Part shown: positions 8,454-17,447 of the stretch, piece after piece
Layout: each line of letters opens with the position of its first letter
How positions within the stretch are numbered: position 1 is the stretch's first letter
Assembly: GCA_020859995.1 (NCBI GenBank)
Contig: JAJBVE010000054.1
Coordinates: 1-62,856 of the forward strand
DNA: 62,856 bases
DNA from: Clostridiales bacterium
GTDB lineage: Bacteria > Bacillota > Clostridia > Lachnospirales > Lachnospiraceae
Direction of reading: 5' to 3'
Position numbers and translations under genes: made by a program
Notes under the pieces: model-generated
Told to the model about the DNA's origin: nothing
The model's input: only the letters and a program-made list of their open reading frames with translations
Databases searched by the model: none

Positions 8454-9737
8454 ATGAGCGATTACAGAATTGGCACGCGCTGCGTGCAGGGCGGCTATAC
8501 ACCGGGCAATGGGGAACCGCGTCAGATCCCGATTGTGCAGTCTACGACATTTCGTTACGCGACCAGCGAAGACATGGGGAAGCTGTTTGACCTGGAAGCG
8601 AGCGGTTATTTTTATACACGGCTGCAGAATCCGACAAATGATCATGTGGCAGCGAAGATCACGGAGATGGAAGGCGGCACTGCCGGAATGCTGACCTCCT
8701 CCGGGCAGGCGGCAAACTTTTTTGCGCTTTTCAATATCTGCGAGTGCGGCGACCATATTGTTTCTTCTTCTTCCATCTATGGGGGGACGTTTAATCTGAT
8801 TTCCGTGACAATGGCAAAAATGGGAATCACGGCGACCTTTGTCAGTCCGGACGCGAGTGAAGAGGAGCTGAATGCGGCTTTCCAGCCGAATACAAAGGCG
8901 GTTTTTGGCGAGACCATCGCAAATCCGGCACTGACGGTGCTGGATATTGAAAAATTTGCAAAAGTGGCTCATGAACATGGAGTGCCGCTGATTGTGGATA
9001 ACACCTTCCCGACGCCGGTCAACTGCCGTCCGTTCGAGTGGGGAGCGGATATTGTCACACATTCGACGACCAAATACATGGATGGCCATGGCGCGGCTGT
9101 AGGCGGCGCGATCATCGATCATGGCGTCTTTGACTGGATGGCTCACGCAGAAAAATTCCCCGGGCTGTGCACGCCGGATGAGAGCTACCATGGCATTACC
9201 TATGCGGAAAAGTTTGGCAAAGAAGGCGCATTTATCACGAAATGCACCTCTCAGCTGATGCGCGATTTCGGTTCCATACAGTCTCCGCAGAACGCGTTTC
9301 TGCTGAATCTTGGACTGGAATCTCTGCATGTGCGTATGCCGAAGCACGTGGAAAACGGACAGGCTGTCGCGGAATTTCTCTATAATCATCCGAAGGTGGC
9401 ATATGTGAATTACTCCGGGCTTCCGACCGACAAGTATTATGAGATTGCGCAGAAATATCTGCCGAACGGCGGCTGCGGCGTCGTCTCCTTCGGCCTGAAG
9501 GGCGGCCGGGAGGCAGCGTCGATCTTTATGCGCGAGCTGAAGCTGGGAGCGATCGAGACCCATGTGGCGGACGCGAGGACCTGCTGTTTGAATCCGGCGA
9601 CCTCCACCCACCGCCAGATGAATGACGAACAGCTTGCCGAGGCGGGCGTACCGGCTGAGCTGATCCGCATCAGCCTGGGACTTGAGGATAAGGAAGATCT
9701 GATCGCGGATATTGCAAACGCGCTGGACGCGATCTGA
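8454..9737 (+). CDS. metY: O-acetylhomoserine aminocarboxypropyltransferase (sulfhydrylase)
   Basis: This Cys/Met-metabolism PLP enzyme makes homocysteine (or methionine) from O-acetylhomoserine and sulfide (or methanethiol). The PLP lysine is Lys207 in HSTTKYMDGHG. The phosphate-binding YTRLQNPT motif is at 54-61 and the segment around GGTAGMLTSSGQ is typical. At 427 residues it has the length of the OAH sulfhydrylase subgroup rather than the shorter cystathionine gamma-synthases. A consensus promoter lies upstream and a strong terminator at 9877. A 25-codon remnant of a close paralogue sits 2.8 kb downstream (12537). Confidence 0.92.
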   Translation: MSDYRIGTRCVQGGYTPGNGEPRQIPIVQSTTFRYATSEDMGKLFDLEASGYFYTRLQNPTNDHVAAKITEMEGGTAGMLTSSGQAANFFALFNICECGDHIVSSSSIYGGTFNLISVTMAKMGITATFVSPDASEEELNAAFQPNTKAVFGETIANPALTVLDIEKFAKVAHEHGVPLIVDNTFPTPVNCRPFEWGADIVTHSTTKYMDGHGAAVGGAIIDHGVFDWMAHAEKFPGLCTPDESYHGITYAEKFGKEGAFITKCTSQLMRDFGSIQSPQNAFLLNLGLESLHVRMPKHVENGQAVAEFLYNHPKVAYVNYSGLPTDKYYEIAQKYLPNGGCGVVSFGLKGGREAASIFMRELKLGAIETHVADARTCCLNPATSTHRQMNDEQLAEAGVPAELIRISLGLEDKEDLIADIANALDAI

Positions 9738-9876
9738 GCATTTGATTGGATGGAACACGATCTGGTCGGATTCGACAGATCCGGCCTGGACGCAAAAGGG
9801 AGATTTGCCTGCCGGGTAAAATGAGGGCGGGATAAGGAATCCCCCCCCTTTTCAGGAACCATTTGAACGCATATAG

Positions 9877-9911
9877 AATAGATGTCGGTCTTAGACCGGC
9901 ATCTATTTTTT
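9877..9911 (+). terminator. Terminator of the metY-like gene
   Basis: AATAGATGTCGGTCT pairs with AGACCGGCATCTATT (one G-U pair), followed by a T tract. Confidence 0.9.
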
Positions 9912-10180
9912 ATGCACAGAGCCGGGCAAGGCATATCCCATGCGAAGCGTGGGATGCCCACATCCACAATCAAAGATTGTGGACATAACCCGGCGAGGGA
10001 GTTTTGCGGCTAAAGCCGCACCCGGCTCGCGCAGGCGGATAGGGGAGAAAAGCGTTCCCCTATCCGATTACACACAGGCGCGCTTGGAAATTAGCAGCTA
10101 AAGCTGCTCGCGCCTGGCGCAGGCGGATAGGGGAAAAAGACGTTCCCCTATCCGATTGATGCGCAGGGCCGGGTAAGATG
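9912..10180. repeat. Cluster of modular palindromic repeats
   Basis: No gene is seen between 9738 and 10389. The stretch holds CAGAGCCGGGCAA (9917-9929), hairpin CCACAATC/GATTGTGG (9964-9982), CATAACCCGGCGAG (9984-9997), TGCGGCT/AGCCGCA (10005-10020), GGATAGGGGA/TCCCCTATCC (10037-10065), AGCAGCT/AGCTGCT (10093-10108) and a second GGATAGGGGA/TCCCCTATCC (10125-10153). The same modules recur at 7.6, 42.9, 55.5 and 61.2 kb in other combinations. The remainder, up to the ribosome site at 10374, shows nothing recognisable. Confidence 0.85.
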
Positions 10181-10389
10181 TTGCACTATGAAAACTGAAT
10201 ATCGAAAAGGATCTGCCCCAAAAGGAAACACGTAAGAAGATTGTCTATGAAAAAAGAACAAATCAAAGCAGAATCTGTCTGAAAACATCGCAAGCATAAT
10301 CGCCTGCTTGCGGTGCAGGCATCAGCGGCGGCGCACGCCCTGCGTCTCACATTGTAAGCGATGTAAAACCTGTAAAGGAGGATCATGGT

Positions 10390-12459
10390 ATGAATATGGT
10401 TAATACACATCATCAAATGTTTCTCAAGAAATGGGGACGTCTTTATTGTTCCAAATGTGGAAAAGCGGTCATGCAGGATGAATATAACCGAAGACGCCAT
10501 GCTTCTGAATGCGGATTTCACTGGGATAAAGATCTTACGGCGATCGTTCAGGACGGCTTATATTATGCGTATTCGTTTCTGGTAGAGAACGATAAACTGA
10601 TTTTTCTGGTTTCGAAGCTGGTGCTGTGGAATCGGCCGGGGTTTGAGGACAAGTTTCGCGGGAGCGTCTGGCAGGAGGTTTTTCGCGCGTCTTTTGTCAG
10701 GAACAGCCATGAAATAGAAGAGGAAGGTCTTTACAACGTGGATGTCTGGATGAAGAAATTCATCGACCAGCAGCACCTGGCCTGTCTGCAGCCGGATCGG
10801 GGAGTGCGTGCCATCCACGAATACTTTCCGGAAATTATGGATATTCACAGATTTGGGACATTTCTGGATACTTACCGTCAGAGGGGATATTCACGGAAAA
10901 CATACGATGTCCGCCGGGAACTGGAAGAGCCGCTGAATGGGACTGTGCGTGAAATCATCCGTGAGAATAAGGAGATTGCTGTTCTAGCGGTTAGCGAATT
11001 TGAAAAAGAAGGAGAAATGTTCCTGGTGCTGGACCTGGGGTGGTCGTCATCAAGAATCATCATCTCGAAGGATTTTCTGGTGTCGCGGGAGCCGCATGTG
11101 GATCTGTCCTTTCTGGAAGGAATAGAGAAGCACGAATACGCAAAAAACTGGAAAGCCCCCAAAATAGAGATTCTGGAATACCCTTACGGCGGAATCCTGC
11201 AGCGTTTCGCCAGGAAATATCCGTCTTTTATGCTCGCAGAGTATCAAAAAGGGGGCGGCAATAATCCTCTGGTTCCGCTGCTTTCTCCAGTGTATGACCA
11301 TTCTCTGGAGCTTTTGGCAAAGGCAGGTCTCGGGAAAATCTGCGGCTTTTATCGTTTCGTTTGCGATCAGCCATGGTTTCATGCCGAAGAAACGGATATC
11401 CGCAGGATGATGGGGCTGCCGGTAAAAGTCTTAAAGCGCCTCCAGGATCTGCCAAGAGATACTTTTGTTGCCATGATGCCCATATACGCGCAGGTTTACG
11501 GGAAAAAGCCGCAATTTCTTCAGGTGGAGCAGTTTTCCGATGCCTATAACGATATGCTGCGCTACAACGATGTCTGCCGCGACGGAGGCGGGGAAGCCGG
11601 GAATGGATTCGATGGCTTCGGGGACTGGTCTGACCGGCTGATTTTACAGACACTTCGCTATCTTTCCGGCTGTTCTGGCTCGCGGGAATATGTCACATAC
11701 AAAGACTATATACGGATGTGCCGGCTGATTCAGAGCTATCCGGACGGACGATTTCCCAAAAATCTGGACGCGGCGCATGATCACGCGCTTCGGTTATATC
11801 ATCTCCGAAAGAATGAATATCAGAACAGAGAATTTATGGCGGCTGTAGAAAAAGAAGAGTACGCGCGCCTTGCCACAGATTACAAAGAAGAAGAGGAGGG
11901 AGCAGAAAAAGAGCAGGATCGCGCGGAAACAGGGAGGAAACACACTCAAAAAGGAAAGGAGCAAGATCATACAAATAAAAAGCGGGCACGAAAAGAAAAG
12001 GAACAGAGTAGTAACGAAAATAAGGAAGAGTGCAAAGAAAGAAAGGAGGATTGCAAGGACAATTCAGAAGAAAAAACGGAGGAAGTTTACGAGGTACTCA
12101 CTCCTTCCAGTATGTGGGATCTTGTGAAGGAGTCCGAGAAACTGCATCATTGTGTCCGCATTTACACAGACGCGGTGAAAGAAGGGAGAACCTACATTTT
12201 GTTTTTACGCCGCCGGGAAGACCGTGACAAACCATTTGCCACGATGGAAGTCGTTCCGCCCAAAACGGCGTCCCGCAGAAACGACGGGCTCGTGAAACCG
12301 ACTCTCATTCAGCTCAAAGCGGTCAACAATACGAAGGCTCCGGCGGACGCGCAGCAATTTGTCTGCCGCTGGGCCAGGGAAAAGGGGGTGAGGATTGATA
12401 CCAGAGACATGGATGAGAGGATTATCCGCGAGAGCGGAGCTGATCATCCGGCTGCATAG
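10390..12459 (+). CDS. PcfJ-like protein, orphan
   Basis: The C-terminal part (about residues 575-660) resembles the PcfJ-like domain known from conjugative plasmids such as pCF10: a LHHCVRIYTD core, then a beta-rich segment with FLRRRED and ATMEV, then IQLKAVNN. Its molecular role is not established. The N-terminus has CxxC (SKCGK, about residues 20-23) and a further Cys before HW, possibly a small zinc ribbon. Residues about 495-570 are a low-complexity Lys/Glu-rich linker. No conjugation gene is nearby, so it is an orphan. AAAGGAGG eight bases upstream fixes the start. Family assignment is by motif only. Confidence 0.7.
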   Translation: MNMVNTHHQMFLKKWGRLYCSKCGKAVMQDEYNRRRHASECGFHWDKDLTAIVQDGLYYAYSFLVENDKLIFLVSKLVLWNRPGFEDKFRGSVWQEVFRASFVRNSHEIEEEGLYNVDVWMKKFIDQQHLACLQPDRGVRAIHEYFPEIMDIHRFGTFLDTYRQRGYSRKTYDVRRELEEPLNGTVREIIRENKEIAVLAVSEFEKEGEMFLVLDLGWSSSRIIISKDFLVSREPHVDLSFLEGIEKHEYAKNWKAPKIEILEYPYGGILQRFARKYPSFMLAEYQKGGGNNPLVPLLSPVYDHSLELLAKAGLGKICGFYRFVCDQPWFHAEETDIRRMMGLPVKVLKRLQDLPRDTFVAMMPIYAQVYGKKPQFLQVEQFSDAYNDMLRYNDVCRDGGGEAGNGFDGFGDWSDRLILQTLRYLSGCSGSREYVTYKDYIRMCRLIQSYPDGRFPKNLDAAHDHALRLYHLRKNEYQNREFMAAVEKEEYARLATDYKEEEEGAEKEQDRAETGRKHTQKGKEQDHTNKKRARKEKEQSSNENKEECKERKEDCKDNSEEKTEEVYEVLTPSSMWDLVKESEKLHHCVRIYTDAVKEGRTYILFLRRREDRDKPFATMEVVPPKTASRRNDGLVKPTLIQLKAVNNTKAPADAQQFVCRWAREKGVRIDTRDMDERIIRESGADHPAA

Positions 12460-12536
12460 GAGGAAAGCAGATTTTTTCTGATCGCGCGCAGATGCTGAGC
12501 TCCTGTTGCCTGCCGCAGGGGCTTGGCAGGCCGGAT

Positions 12537-12614
12537 TTGACGCGCATCAGCCTGGGACTGGAAGACAAGGAAGACCTGATCGCAGATATCGCAGACACGC
12601 TGGATGCAATCTGA
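12537..12614 (+). pseudogene. Remnant 3' end of a second OAH sulfhydrylase gene
   Basis: Twenty-five codons and a stop encode RISLGLEDKEDLIADIA followed by DTLDAI, matching the end of the intact gene (9660-9737) at about 65 of 78 bases, with most differences silent. The rest of the gene is missing; the 50 bases upstream only vaguely resemble it. The silent pattern suggests the paralogue was functional until deleted. Confidence 0.85.
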
Positions 12615-12810
12615 TTTGTCTGAACATGAACGGATTGGATCAGAATTAAAAAATGATTGCTTAAATCTTCCAAACGTTATATAGTATGGGGCGGGATATA
12701 GAAACAACCCATATTTTACGCGCAAAGCTGGCAAGGTCATCTGGCGGCCTATGCCGCGTCTGCGTGAAAGAAAAGGGGAATTCCCCCATCTGACTTGGGA
12801 GGTAAATATT
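12615..12810 (+). other. Gene-free leader of the DUF3737 gene
   Basis: It contains a short hairpin GCGGC-CTAT-GCCGC (12744-12757) in a context similar to the palindromic repeats at 9.9 kb, and the ribosome site GGGAGGT (12797-12803) for the TTG start at 12811. Nothing else is recognised. Confidence 0.5.
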
Positions 12811-13665
12811 TTGGAAGAAAAGAAAGAAATCTGCCAGAAGCGTCTGACTGGCGAACGCGCCCTCTTTCAGGGGCATGATCTGAAAATAAGAGACACCATT
12901 TTTGACGACGGCGAGTCGCCGCTGAAAGAGAGCCGGAATATCGAGCTGGAGGGGTGCATGTTTAAATGGAAATATCCGCTCTGGTACGCAAAAAACATTT
13001 CTGTGAAAAACTGTACCTGGTTTGAAATGGGACGCGCCGGCGTCTGGTATACAGACCACATCACAGTAGAGGATTCCGCGATCGAGGCTCCGAAAAATTT
13101 CCGCCGATGCAGCGACCTCACACTCCGGAATGTCTCCTTTCCAAATGCCGCCGAGACCCTGTGGAGCTGCCGGGGGATACGGCTGGAGCAGGTGATGGCA
13201 AAGGGAGATTATTTTGCCATGAACTGCGAGGATATGGATGTCCGCGACTTCACACTCTACGGCAATTATTCCTTTGACGGAGCCAGAAATGTCGAGATCC
13301 GCCATTCACGCCTGCTCTCGAAGGACTCCTTCTGGAACAGCGAGAATGTGACGGTGTACGACTCCTTTATTTCCGGCGAATACCTGGGCTGGAACGCGAA
13401 AAACCTGACCCTGATCAACTGCACGGTAGAGAGTCTGCAAGGCATGTGCTACATCGACAATCTGGTGATGAAAAACTGCCGCCTGCTCAACACAACGCTG
13501 GCATTTGAGTACTCGACCGTAGACGCCGAGATCGACAGCCACATCGACAGCGTCCTGAACCCCTCAGGCGGCGTGATCCGCGCAGAATCCATCGGTGAAC
13601 TGATCCTGGAGCGCGACAAGATCGACCCGGAAAAGACACGGATTATCTGTATGGGAGAAAAATGA
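12811..13665 (+). CDS. DUF3737 family right-handed beta-helix protein
   Basis: The 284-residue protein is made of short repeating strands of the form N(I/V)x(V/L)xxCxxxxxxxLW, as expected of a right-handed parallel beta-helix, and matches my recollection of the DUF3737 family, whose function is unknown. There is no signal peptide. I place the start at TTG 12811 because GGGAGGT lies seven bases upstream; an in-frame ATG at 12751 has no ribosome site and would add 20 non-homologous residues overlapping a repeat. It stands alone between repeat-rich gaps. Confidence 0.75.
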   Translation: MEEKKEICQKRLTGERALFQGHDLKIRDTIFDDGESPLKESRNIELEGCMFKWKYPLWYAKNISVKNCTWFEMGRAGVWYTDHITVEDSAIEAPKNFRRCSDLTLRNVSFPNAAETLWSCRGIRLEQVMAKGDYFAMNCEDMDVRDFTLYGNYSFDGARNVEIRHSRLLSKDSFWNSENVTVYDSFISGEYLGWNAKNLTLINCTVESLQGMCYIDNLVMKNCRLLNTTLAFEYSTVDAEIDSHIDSVLNPSGGVIRAESIGELILERDKIDPEKTRIICMGEK

Positions 13666-13696
13666 TTTTGAGATCACGAATTGTGATTTCAAAAAC

Positions 13697-13723
13697 TTTA
13701 AGGTCGCAAATTGCGGCCTTAAA
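13697..13723. repeat. Hairpin repeat, copy 1
   Basis: TTTAAGGTCGCA-AA-TTGCGGCCTTAAA is a near-perfect palindrome. It is closely related to the hairpin at 15724-15750, so the pair forms a small dispersed family. A smaller hairpin, ATCACGAATTGTGAT, precedes it. Confidence 0.7.
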
Positions 13724-13746
13724 AAAATTCTGGATTTTGCAGAATA

Positions 13747-13779
13747 AAATATGTGCATACAGATTGAAAAACAAGATTG
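13747..13779. repeat. 33-bp direct repeat, left copy (possible att or deletion junction)
   Basis: It matches 17609-17641 at 29 of 33 positions and shares the run CTGAAAAACAAGATTG-like 3' half. Recognisable serine-recombinase coding sequence begins at the very next base (13780). The two copies bracket the prophage remnant. Confidence 0.7.
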
Positions 13780-14524
13780 ACCGCATTTGATTTTGCCGGA
13801 GAAAATGTAGATGCTGCTGTGACGGTTCTTCCCACGGGTGCGTCTGGCAAGTTCCCGCTGTACCAGCTCGAAGGTCTCCGGATCAATGATGGCCTCGTGG
13901 TTGTTTTCCACGTAATACTGCGGCATCTCGCCTTCGTTGACTTTTGTCTTCTTCGTAAGGAAGTCCGTAGTGAAGGTTTTCTGGAGCAGGGCATCACCCT
14001 TGTACTTTTCGTTCGAAAGGATGCTCTTCACAGCGGATGGATTCCATTTGTCCCTGCCTGCAGGAGATTTTATTCCTTCCCGTGTCAGCTGTGTGGCGAT
14101 GCCGCAGGGAGTTTTCCCTTCCAGAAAAAGCTGGTAGATTTTCCGGATGGTGACGGCCTGCTCCTGATTGACAATGAGGTTTCCGTCTGGTCCGCGCTCG
14201 TAACCGAGGAACCGTTTGAACGGAACCGTGACTTTCCCATCGAAGAAGCGTTTCCGCTGTCCCCAGGTGCCGTGCTCGGAAATGGAGCGGGATTCCTCCT
14301 GCGCCAGCGAGGACATGATTGTGATGAGCAGCTCGCCCTTGCCGTCAAAAGTCCAGATGTTCTCCTTTTCGAAGTAGCATTCCGTGCCATTCTCCTTTAG
14401 CTGTCGGATTGTCGAAAGACTATCTACGGTGTTTCTCGCGAAGCGGCTGACCGATTTTGTGACAATCAGGTCGATTTTCCCCTCCAGAGCATCGGCAATC
14501 ATGCGTTTGAAGCCTTCCCTGTGC
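13780..14524 (-). pseudogene. Truncated large serine recombinase
   Basis: The fragment covers the later part of the resolvase domain (IVTKSVSRFARNT, then TFDGKGELLITIMSSLAQEE) and the recombinase domain (KIYQLFLEGKTPCGIA through RRTRGKNRHS). The N-terminus with the catalytic serine is missing: upstream the frame runs into tail-protein sequence at about 14525. The C-terminus is lost after SGKIKCG, exactly at the 33-bp repeat. An open frame continues to 13564 but is not homologous. It cannot be catalytic. Confidence 0.88.
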
Positions 14525-14747
14525 CGGGTAGAGGTACCCGTAATTCATTCATCTGTATCGTATCCGAGTCAAACGGCACGTAATTCACCGCCTGCAGGTC
14601 ATTCAGGATGTTGGTACACAGTTCCGCACGCGTTTCGTCCCATCCAAACTGGAGGAGTGGGTTTACTCCCAGATTCATGGTCAGACCGTCATCCGGGTCT
14701 ACACAGTAATACTCGGCAGTTTCAGTCCGCATATTTGTGGAACTCAC
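14499..14747 (-). pseudogene. Phage tail/structural protein fragment, second piece
   Basis: Residues such as YYCVDPDDGLTMNLGVNPLL and TRAELCTNILNDL resemble the middle of the same large phage structural protein whose N-terminus lies at 14744-15091, after a deletion and frame change. The 3' end is fused to the recombinase fragment near 14524. Family assignment is by recollection of Clostridia prophage tail proteins and is tentative. Confidence 0.6.
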
Positions 14748-15091
14748 CGCCGTATACCGTGTGATAAAATCAGAAAAGGAACTACTAAACCTTCCTCATA
14801 GCTTCCGTTCGGCAGAAGCAGGAAGCAGGAAATCTCGATAATGGCATCCTCCAATGTGTACCGGTCAACCTCGGAGTAGAGCGTAATTCCAAGCTCTGAC
14901 GAATACACCGTTCCGAGCTCAATTTCCGTACTGCCACAGCACTGCGAGGAGATGCAGCCGGAGTCTTTCACAATGTCGCTGTAATCGAAGGAATAGACCT
15001 TTCCGGCAGTAGTGGTGATCGTCCCAGCCCAGTAGTAGGTACGGGTGTTTTCCTGCACCGCCTCTAAAAATTCATCGCTCACCGCATACAT
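14744..15091 (-). pseudogene. Phage tail/structural protein fragment, N-terminal piece
   Basis: The fragment starts MYAVSDEFLEAVQENTRTYY and ends just after EEGLVVPF in a short off-frame tail, where intact relatives would continue for hundreds of residues. Its 3' end overlaps the next piece by four bases. The in-frame ATG at 15133 would add 14 residues that look foreign. Confidence 0.65.
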
Positions 15092-15196
15092 CCGCCACCG
15101 CCTCCTTCCGTGCGTCAAAAAAGCACCAGCCACTATGACTGATGCTTTGTAAAAATCATTCTGTTCTAATTTGTCACCGAAAAACTGGAATTTCAG

Positions 15197-15697
15197 CTAC
15201 TGTGCCATTTTTACTCTTGCTTTTGCTGTATATTCTTTGATTTCCACCTTAATTACGGCAACAGCTGCCACCATTTTTTCTGTAAATTCAAAAGTCCTTT
15301 TCGTTTGATTTTCCATCAGTAGATTTAATGCCCTTTTTTTCTCTTCTACATCATCGACTATTGACGCACAGCCTTGTCCAATTACTGATGAATAAAAAGA
15401 GCCATATTCACACGGGACGTCATCGGCAGAATCAAGTTCTATATCTGTTTCAAGTTCAACACAGACATTGGAATTATTTCTGAGCAATTCAATCTTGCGT
15501 CCTGTTTTTGCACCATGCATATAAAAAATAAACATATCCCTATTGCTATCATATTCATATCCATAATGGAGTGGAACAATATAAGGGAATCCACTATCAA
15601 CTAACCCCAGATGTAAGATTTTGGCCTGATCAATAATTTTGATGATTTGATTGATGTCAGTTACAGCCCTATCTTTTCTTCTGAATTCTTTATTCAT
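15197..15697 (-). CDS. Pyridoxamine 5'-phosphate oxidase-like (NimA-type) flavoprotein
   Basis: The 166-residue protein has the split-barrel FMN-binding fold pattern: LHLGLVDSGFPYIVPLHYGY, then FYMHGAKTGRKIELLRNNSNVCVE, then GSFYSSVIGQGCA. This matches the NimA-related group, some members of which reduce nitroimidazoles; the substrate here is unknown. It lies inside the prophage remnant but is itself intact. The TTTAAGGTC hairpin at 15724 separates it from the ORF6N gene. Confidence 0.85.
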   Translation of the reverse strand: MNKEFRRKDRAVTDINQIIKIIDQAKILHLGLVDSGFPYIVPLHYGYEYDSNRDMFIFYMHGAKTGRKIELLRNNSNVCVELETDIELDSADDVPCEYGSFYSSVIGQGCASIVDDVEEKKRALNLLMENQTKRTFEFTEKMVAAVAVIKVEIKEYTAKARVKMAQ

Positions 15698-15723
15698 CGC
15701 TTACCTCCATATTTCAATTTGTC

Positions 15724-15750
15724 TTTAAGGTCACAGGTTGTGACCTTAAA
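15724..15750. repeat. Hairpin repeat, copy 2
   Basis: TTTAAGGTCACA-GG-TTGTGACCTTAAA is a perfect 12-bp stem related to 13697-13723. Confidence 0.75.
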
Positions 15751-15752
15751 TA

Positions 15753-16721
15753 TTATTCTTCTGTTTCCAATTCTAACCGCTGCAAAATATCTTTGACTAC
15801 ACCTTCGTCTTGAAGAAGACTTACTGCAAAGCATTTTTTCCCAGCGTCTTTCAATGACGCGCCTATATGATATGCGATTTTCTCATCAAGAATGAGAAAG
15901 CGGTCATGAAAAGCTTTCGTGTGCTTCACAACTAAAGTTGGATATTGAGCATTAAATTTTTCTGCATCTGCATTACTCAACTTTGTTTTTTCATGCGTAT
16001 AGATGGTAACTGATACTTTATCATTTTTCTTGCAGAGTAGATTCAATGTGTCCACATCTACATATCCATCTATTAACGTAATTTCCTTTTCTGCTTTTTG
16101 AATCAAATTGACAAGTAATCCGAATGCATCATAAATCTGCCCATCAAAGAAGACTTTTTGGGTGGACTCTTCATGCTCAGATATGTAATCAAATATTTGT
16201 TCCAGTTTCGCGTCTGTTTGCTCTTGATACTGGAGCTGACGTAACTCAACTGCGCTGATACGCTCAAACATAATTGCATTATTAGCAATAAAGTGACGCA
16301 TTTCCACAAAAGCTCGCATAATGCCAATGCTTACATTTACTGCAACATCACTATGAAGAACACTTGCAAGCATGGATATGCCTTGTTCAGTGAAAACATA
16401 AGGCAGATATCGCCTGCCGCCTCGCCCCTCCGTGGTGTTTTCTGTGTCTGTTTTTGAGGTACCAATTTGGCACCTCAAAGTTTGATACTCGTCCTCAGAC
16501 AATTGAAACATAAAATCTTCTGGAAATCGGTTAATGTTTCTTTTCACTGAACGATTCAAGGCTTTTGTTTCTACTTGATAAAGCATAGCCAAGTCACTGT
16601 CTATCATAACTTGCTGACCTCGGACAACGTAAATCAGGCTGCGTATATCGACCTGCACCGCTTCGGCAACAGCAATGTCTGTTTTTTCTTCTGTGACAAC
16701 CTCATTTATTTCTGCTGCCAT
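15753..16721 (-). CDS. ORF6N-domain protein with C-terminal PLD-like region
   Basis: Residues about 25-125 match the ORF6N DNA-binding domain of phage and mobile-element proteins (VMIDSDLAMLYQVETKALNR, then RNINRFPEDFMFQLSEDE, then YVFTEQGISMLASVL). The C-terminal half (about 200-320) contains HDRFLILD and a following Gly/Lys segment, resembling a phospholipase-D-like fold. The 322-residue frame is intact. A -10-like TATACT lies upstream on the minus strand near 16770. It is probably cargo of the degraded prophage. Confidence 0.85.
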   Translation of the reverse strand: MAAEINEVVTEEKTDIAVAEAVQVDIRSLIYVVRGQQVMIDSDLAMLYQVETKALNRSVKRNINRFPEDFMFQLSEDEYQTLRCQIGTSKTDTENTTEGRGGRRYLPYVFTEQGISMLASVLHSDVAVNVSIGIMRAFVEMRHFIANNAIMFERISAVELRQLQYQEQTDAKLEQIFDYISEHEESTQKVFFDGQIYDAFGLLVNLIQKAEKEITLIDGYVDVDTLNLLCKKNDKVSVTIYTHEKTKLSNADAEKFNAQYPTLVVKHTKAFHDRFLILDEKIAYHIGASLKDAGKKCFAVSLLQDEGVVKDILQRLELETEE

Positions 16722-16890
16722 CGAACTTCCTCCCCCATACTGTCATTTCGGTGTGATTTCCATAGTATAACACAATGCGCCAAAATACGACAGTATCTTT
16801 TGAACTTTTTGAGAAGAAATAGCAGTAGCAGTACAAAACGAGCCGTCAGAAGACGTCCATATCATGCTGGTCGGCCAGCCGGACTTTCTT

Positions 16891-17019
16891 CTAATCCGAA
16901 TATGAGTCGTTTCCGCTCTCTACGTACATATCATTCACGATTCCGATGGTCAGCAAATCCAAATCCCTTATGCTAATGCCCAGCTGTACGCACCGCAGAA
17001 GAAAGAGCAGGGTCGTCAT
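16891..17019 (-). pseudogene. Short remnant of a phage tail-region protein
   Basis: A 42-residue frame (MTTLLFLLRCVQLGISIRDL, continuing to YSD) resembles the C-terminus of the small protein usually encoded just after the major tail protein of siphoviruses. It lies immediately downstream of the tail-protein remnant in the correct order. The 5' part is missing. Confidence 0.5.
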
Positions 17020-17046
17020 TTCCCGCTCACTTTTGCGAAGTTTTTT

Positions 17047-17445
17047 TTAGACTCGACATCGCTCTGGATGTTCAAGCCCCACAGCTTGTTCAAGATTTCT
17101 CAAATCCTTGTAGATGTCGCGCTGAAATTTCAGACGGTAAATACGGGGGATGGCCGCGCTTGCCTTAACCATGCCATCGGAAAGCGGGGTAGCCTTGATG
17201 GACAGCGTTTCCGTCTGCACCTCCTTGGTATCCTCATTCGTCTGGCCCTCAATCTTCGGACGGGAAGCGGAGCAGTTATACAGGACATGCCTGATGTGCT
17301 TCTGGTCGCCGTCAAACTCGAAGAGCAATGAAAACGACTCCAGCTCCACCTCGGAATTCTCTACCAGCACGCCGTCATCATCCAGCGTCAACTTCGCGTA
17401 GTGCGCGTTTTTCAGGTTAAACTTAACCTTGTTATTGTCAGCCAT
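17047..17445 (-). pseudogene. Phage major tail protein (phi13-like), internally deleted
   Basis: The frame starts MADNNKVKFNLKNAHYAKLT after the ribosome site GGAGGT and continues with FEFDGDQKHIRHVLYNCSAS and IEGQTNEDTKEVQTETL, all typical of phi13-type major tail proteins. At 132 residues it is shorter than the usual 190 or so; the missing part lies between about residues 25 and 40. An in-frame ATG at 17499 lacks a ribosome site and overlaps the upstream gene. Confidence 0.7.
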
Positions 17446-17447
17446 TC

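Noticed and set aside
12751-12810. ATG 12751 as the start of the DUF3737 gene
   Set aside because: No ribosome site is present and the codons overlap repeat DNA, while GGGAGGT precedes TTG 12811.
13564-13779. C-terminal extension of the recombinase frame to 13564
   Set aside because: Homology ends at 13780; the rest is chance open frame across hairpins and antisense to the DUF3737 gene.
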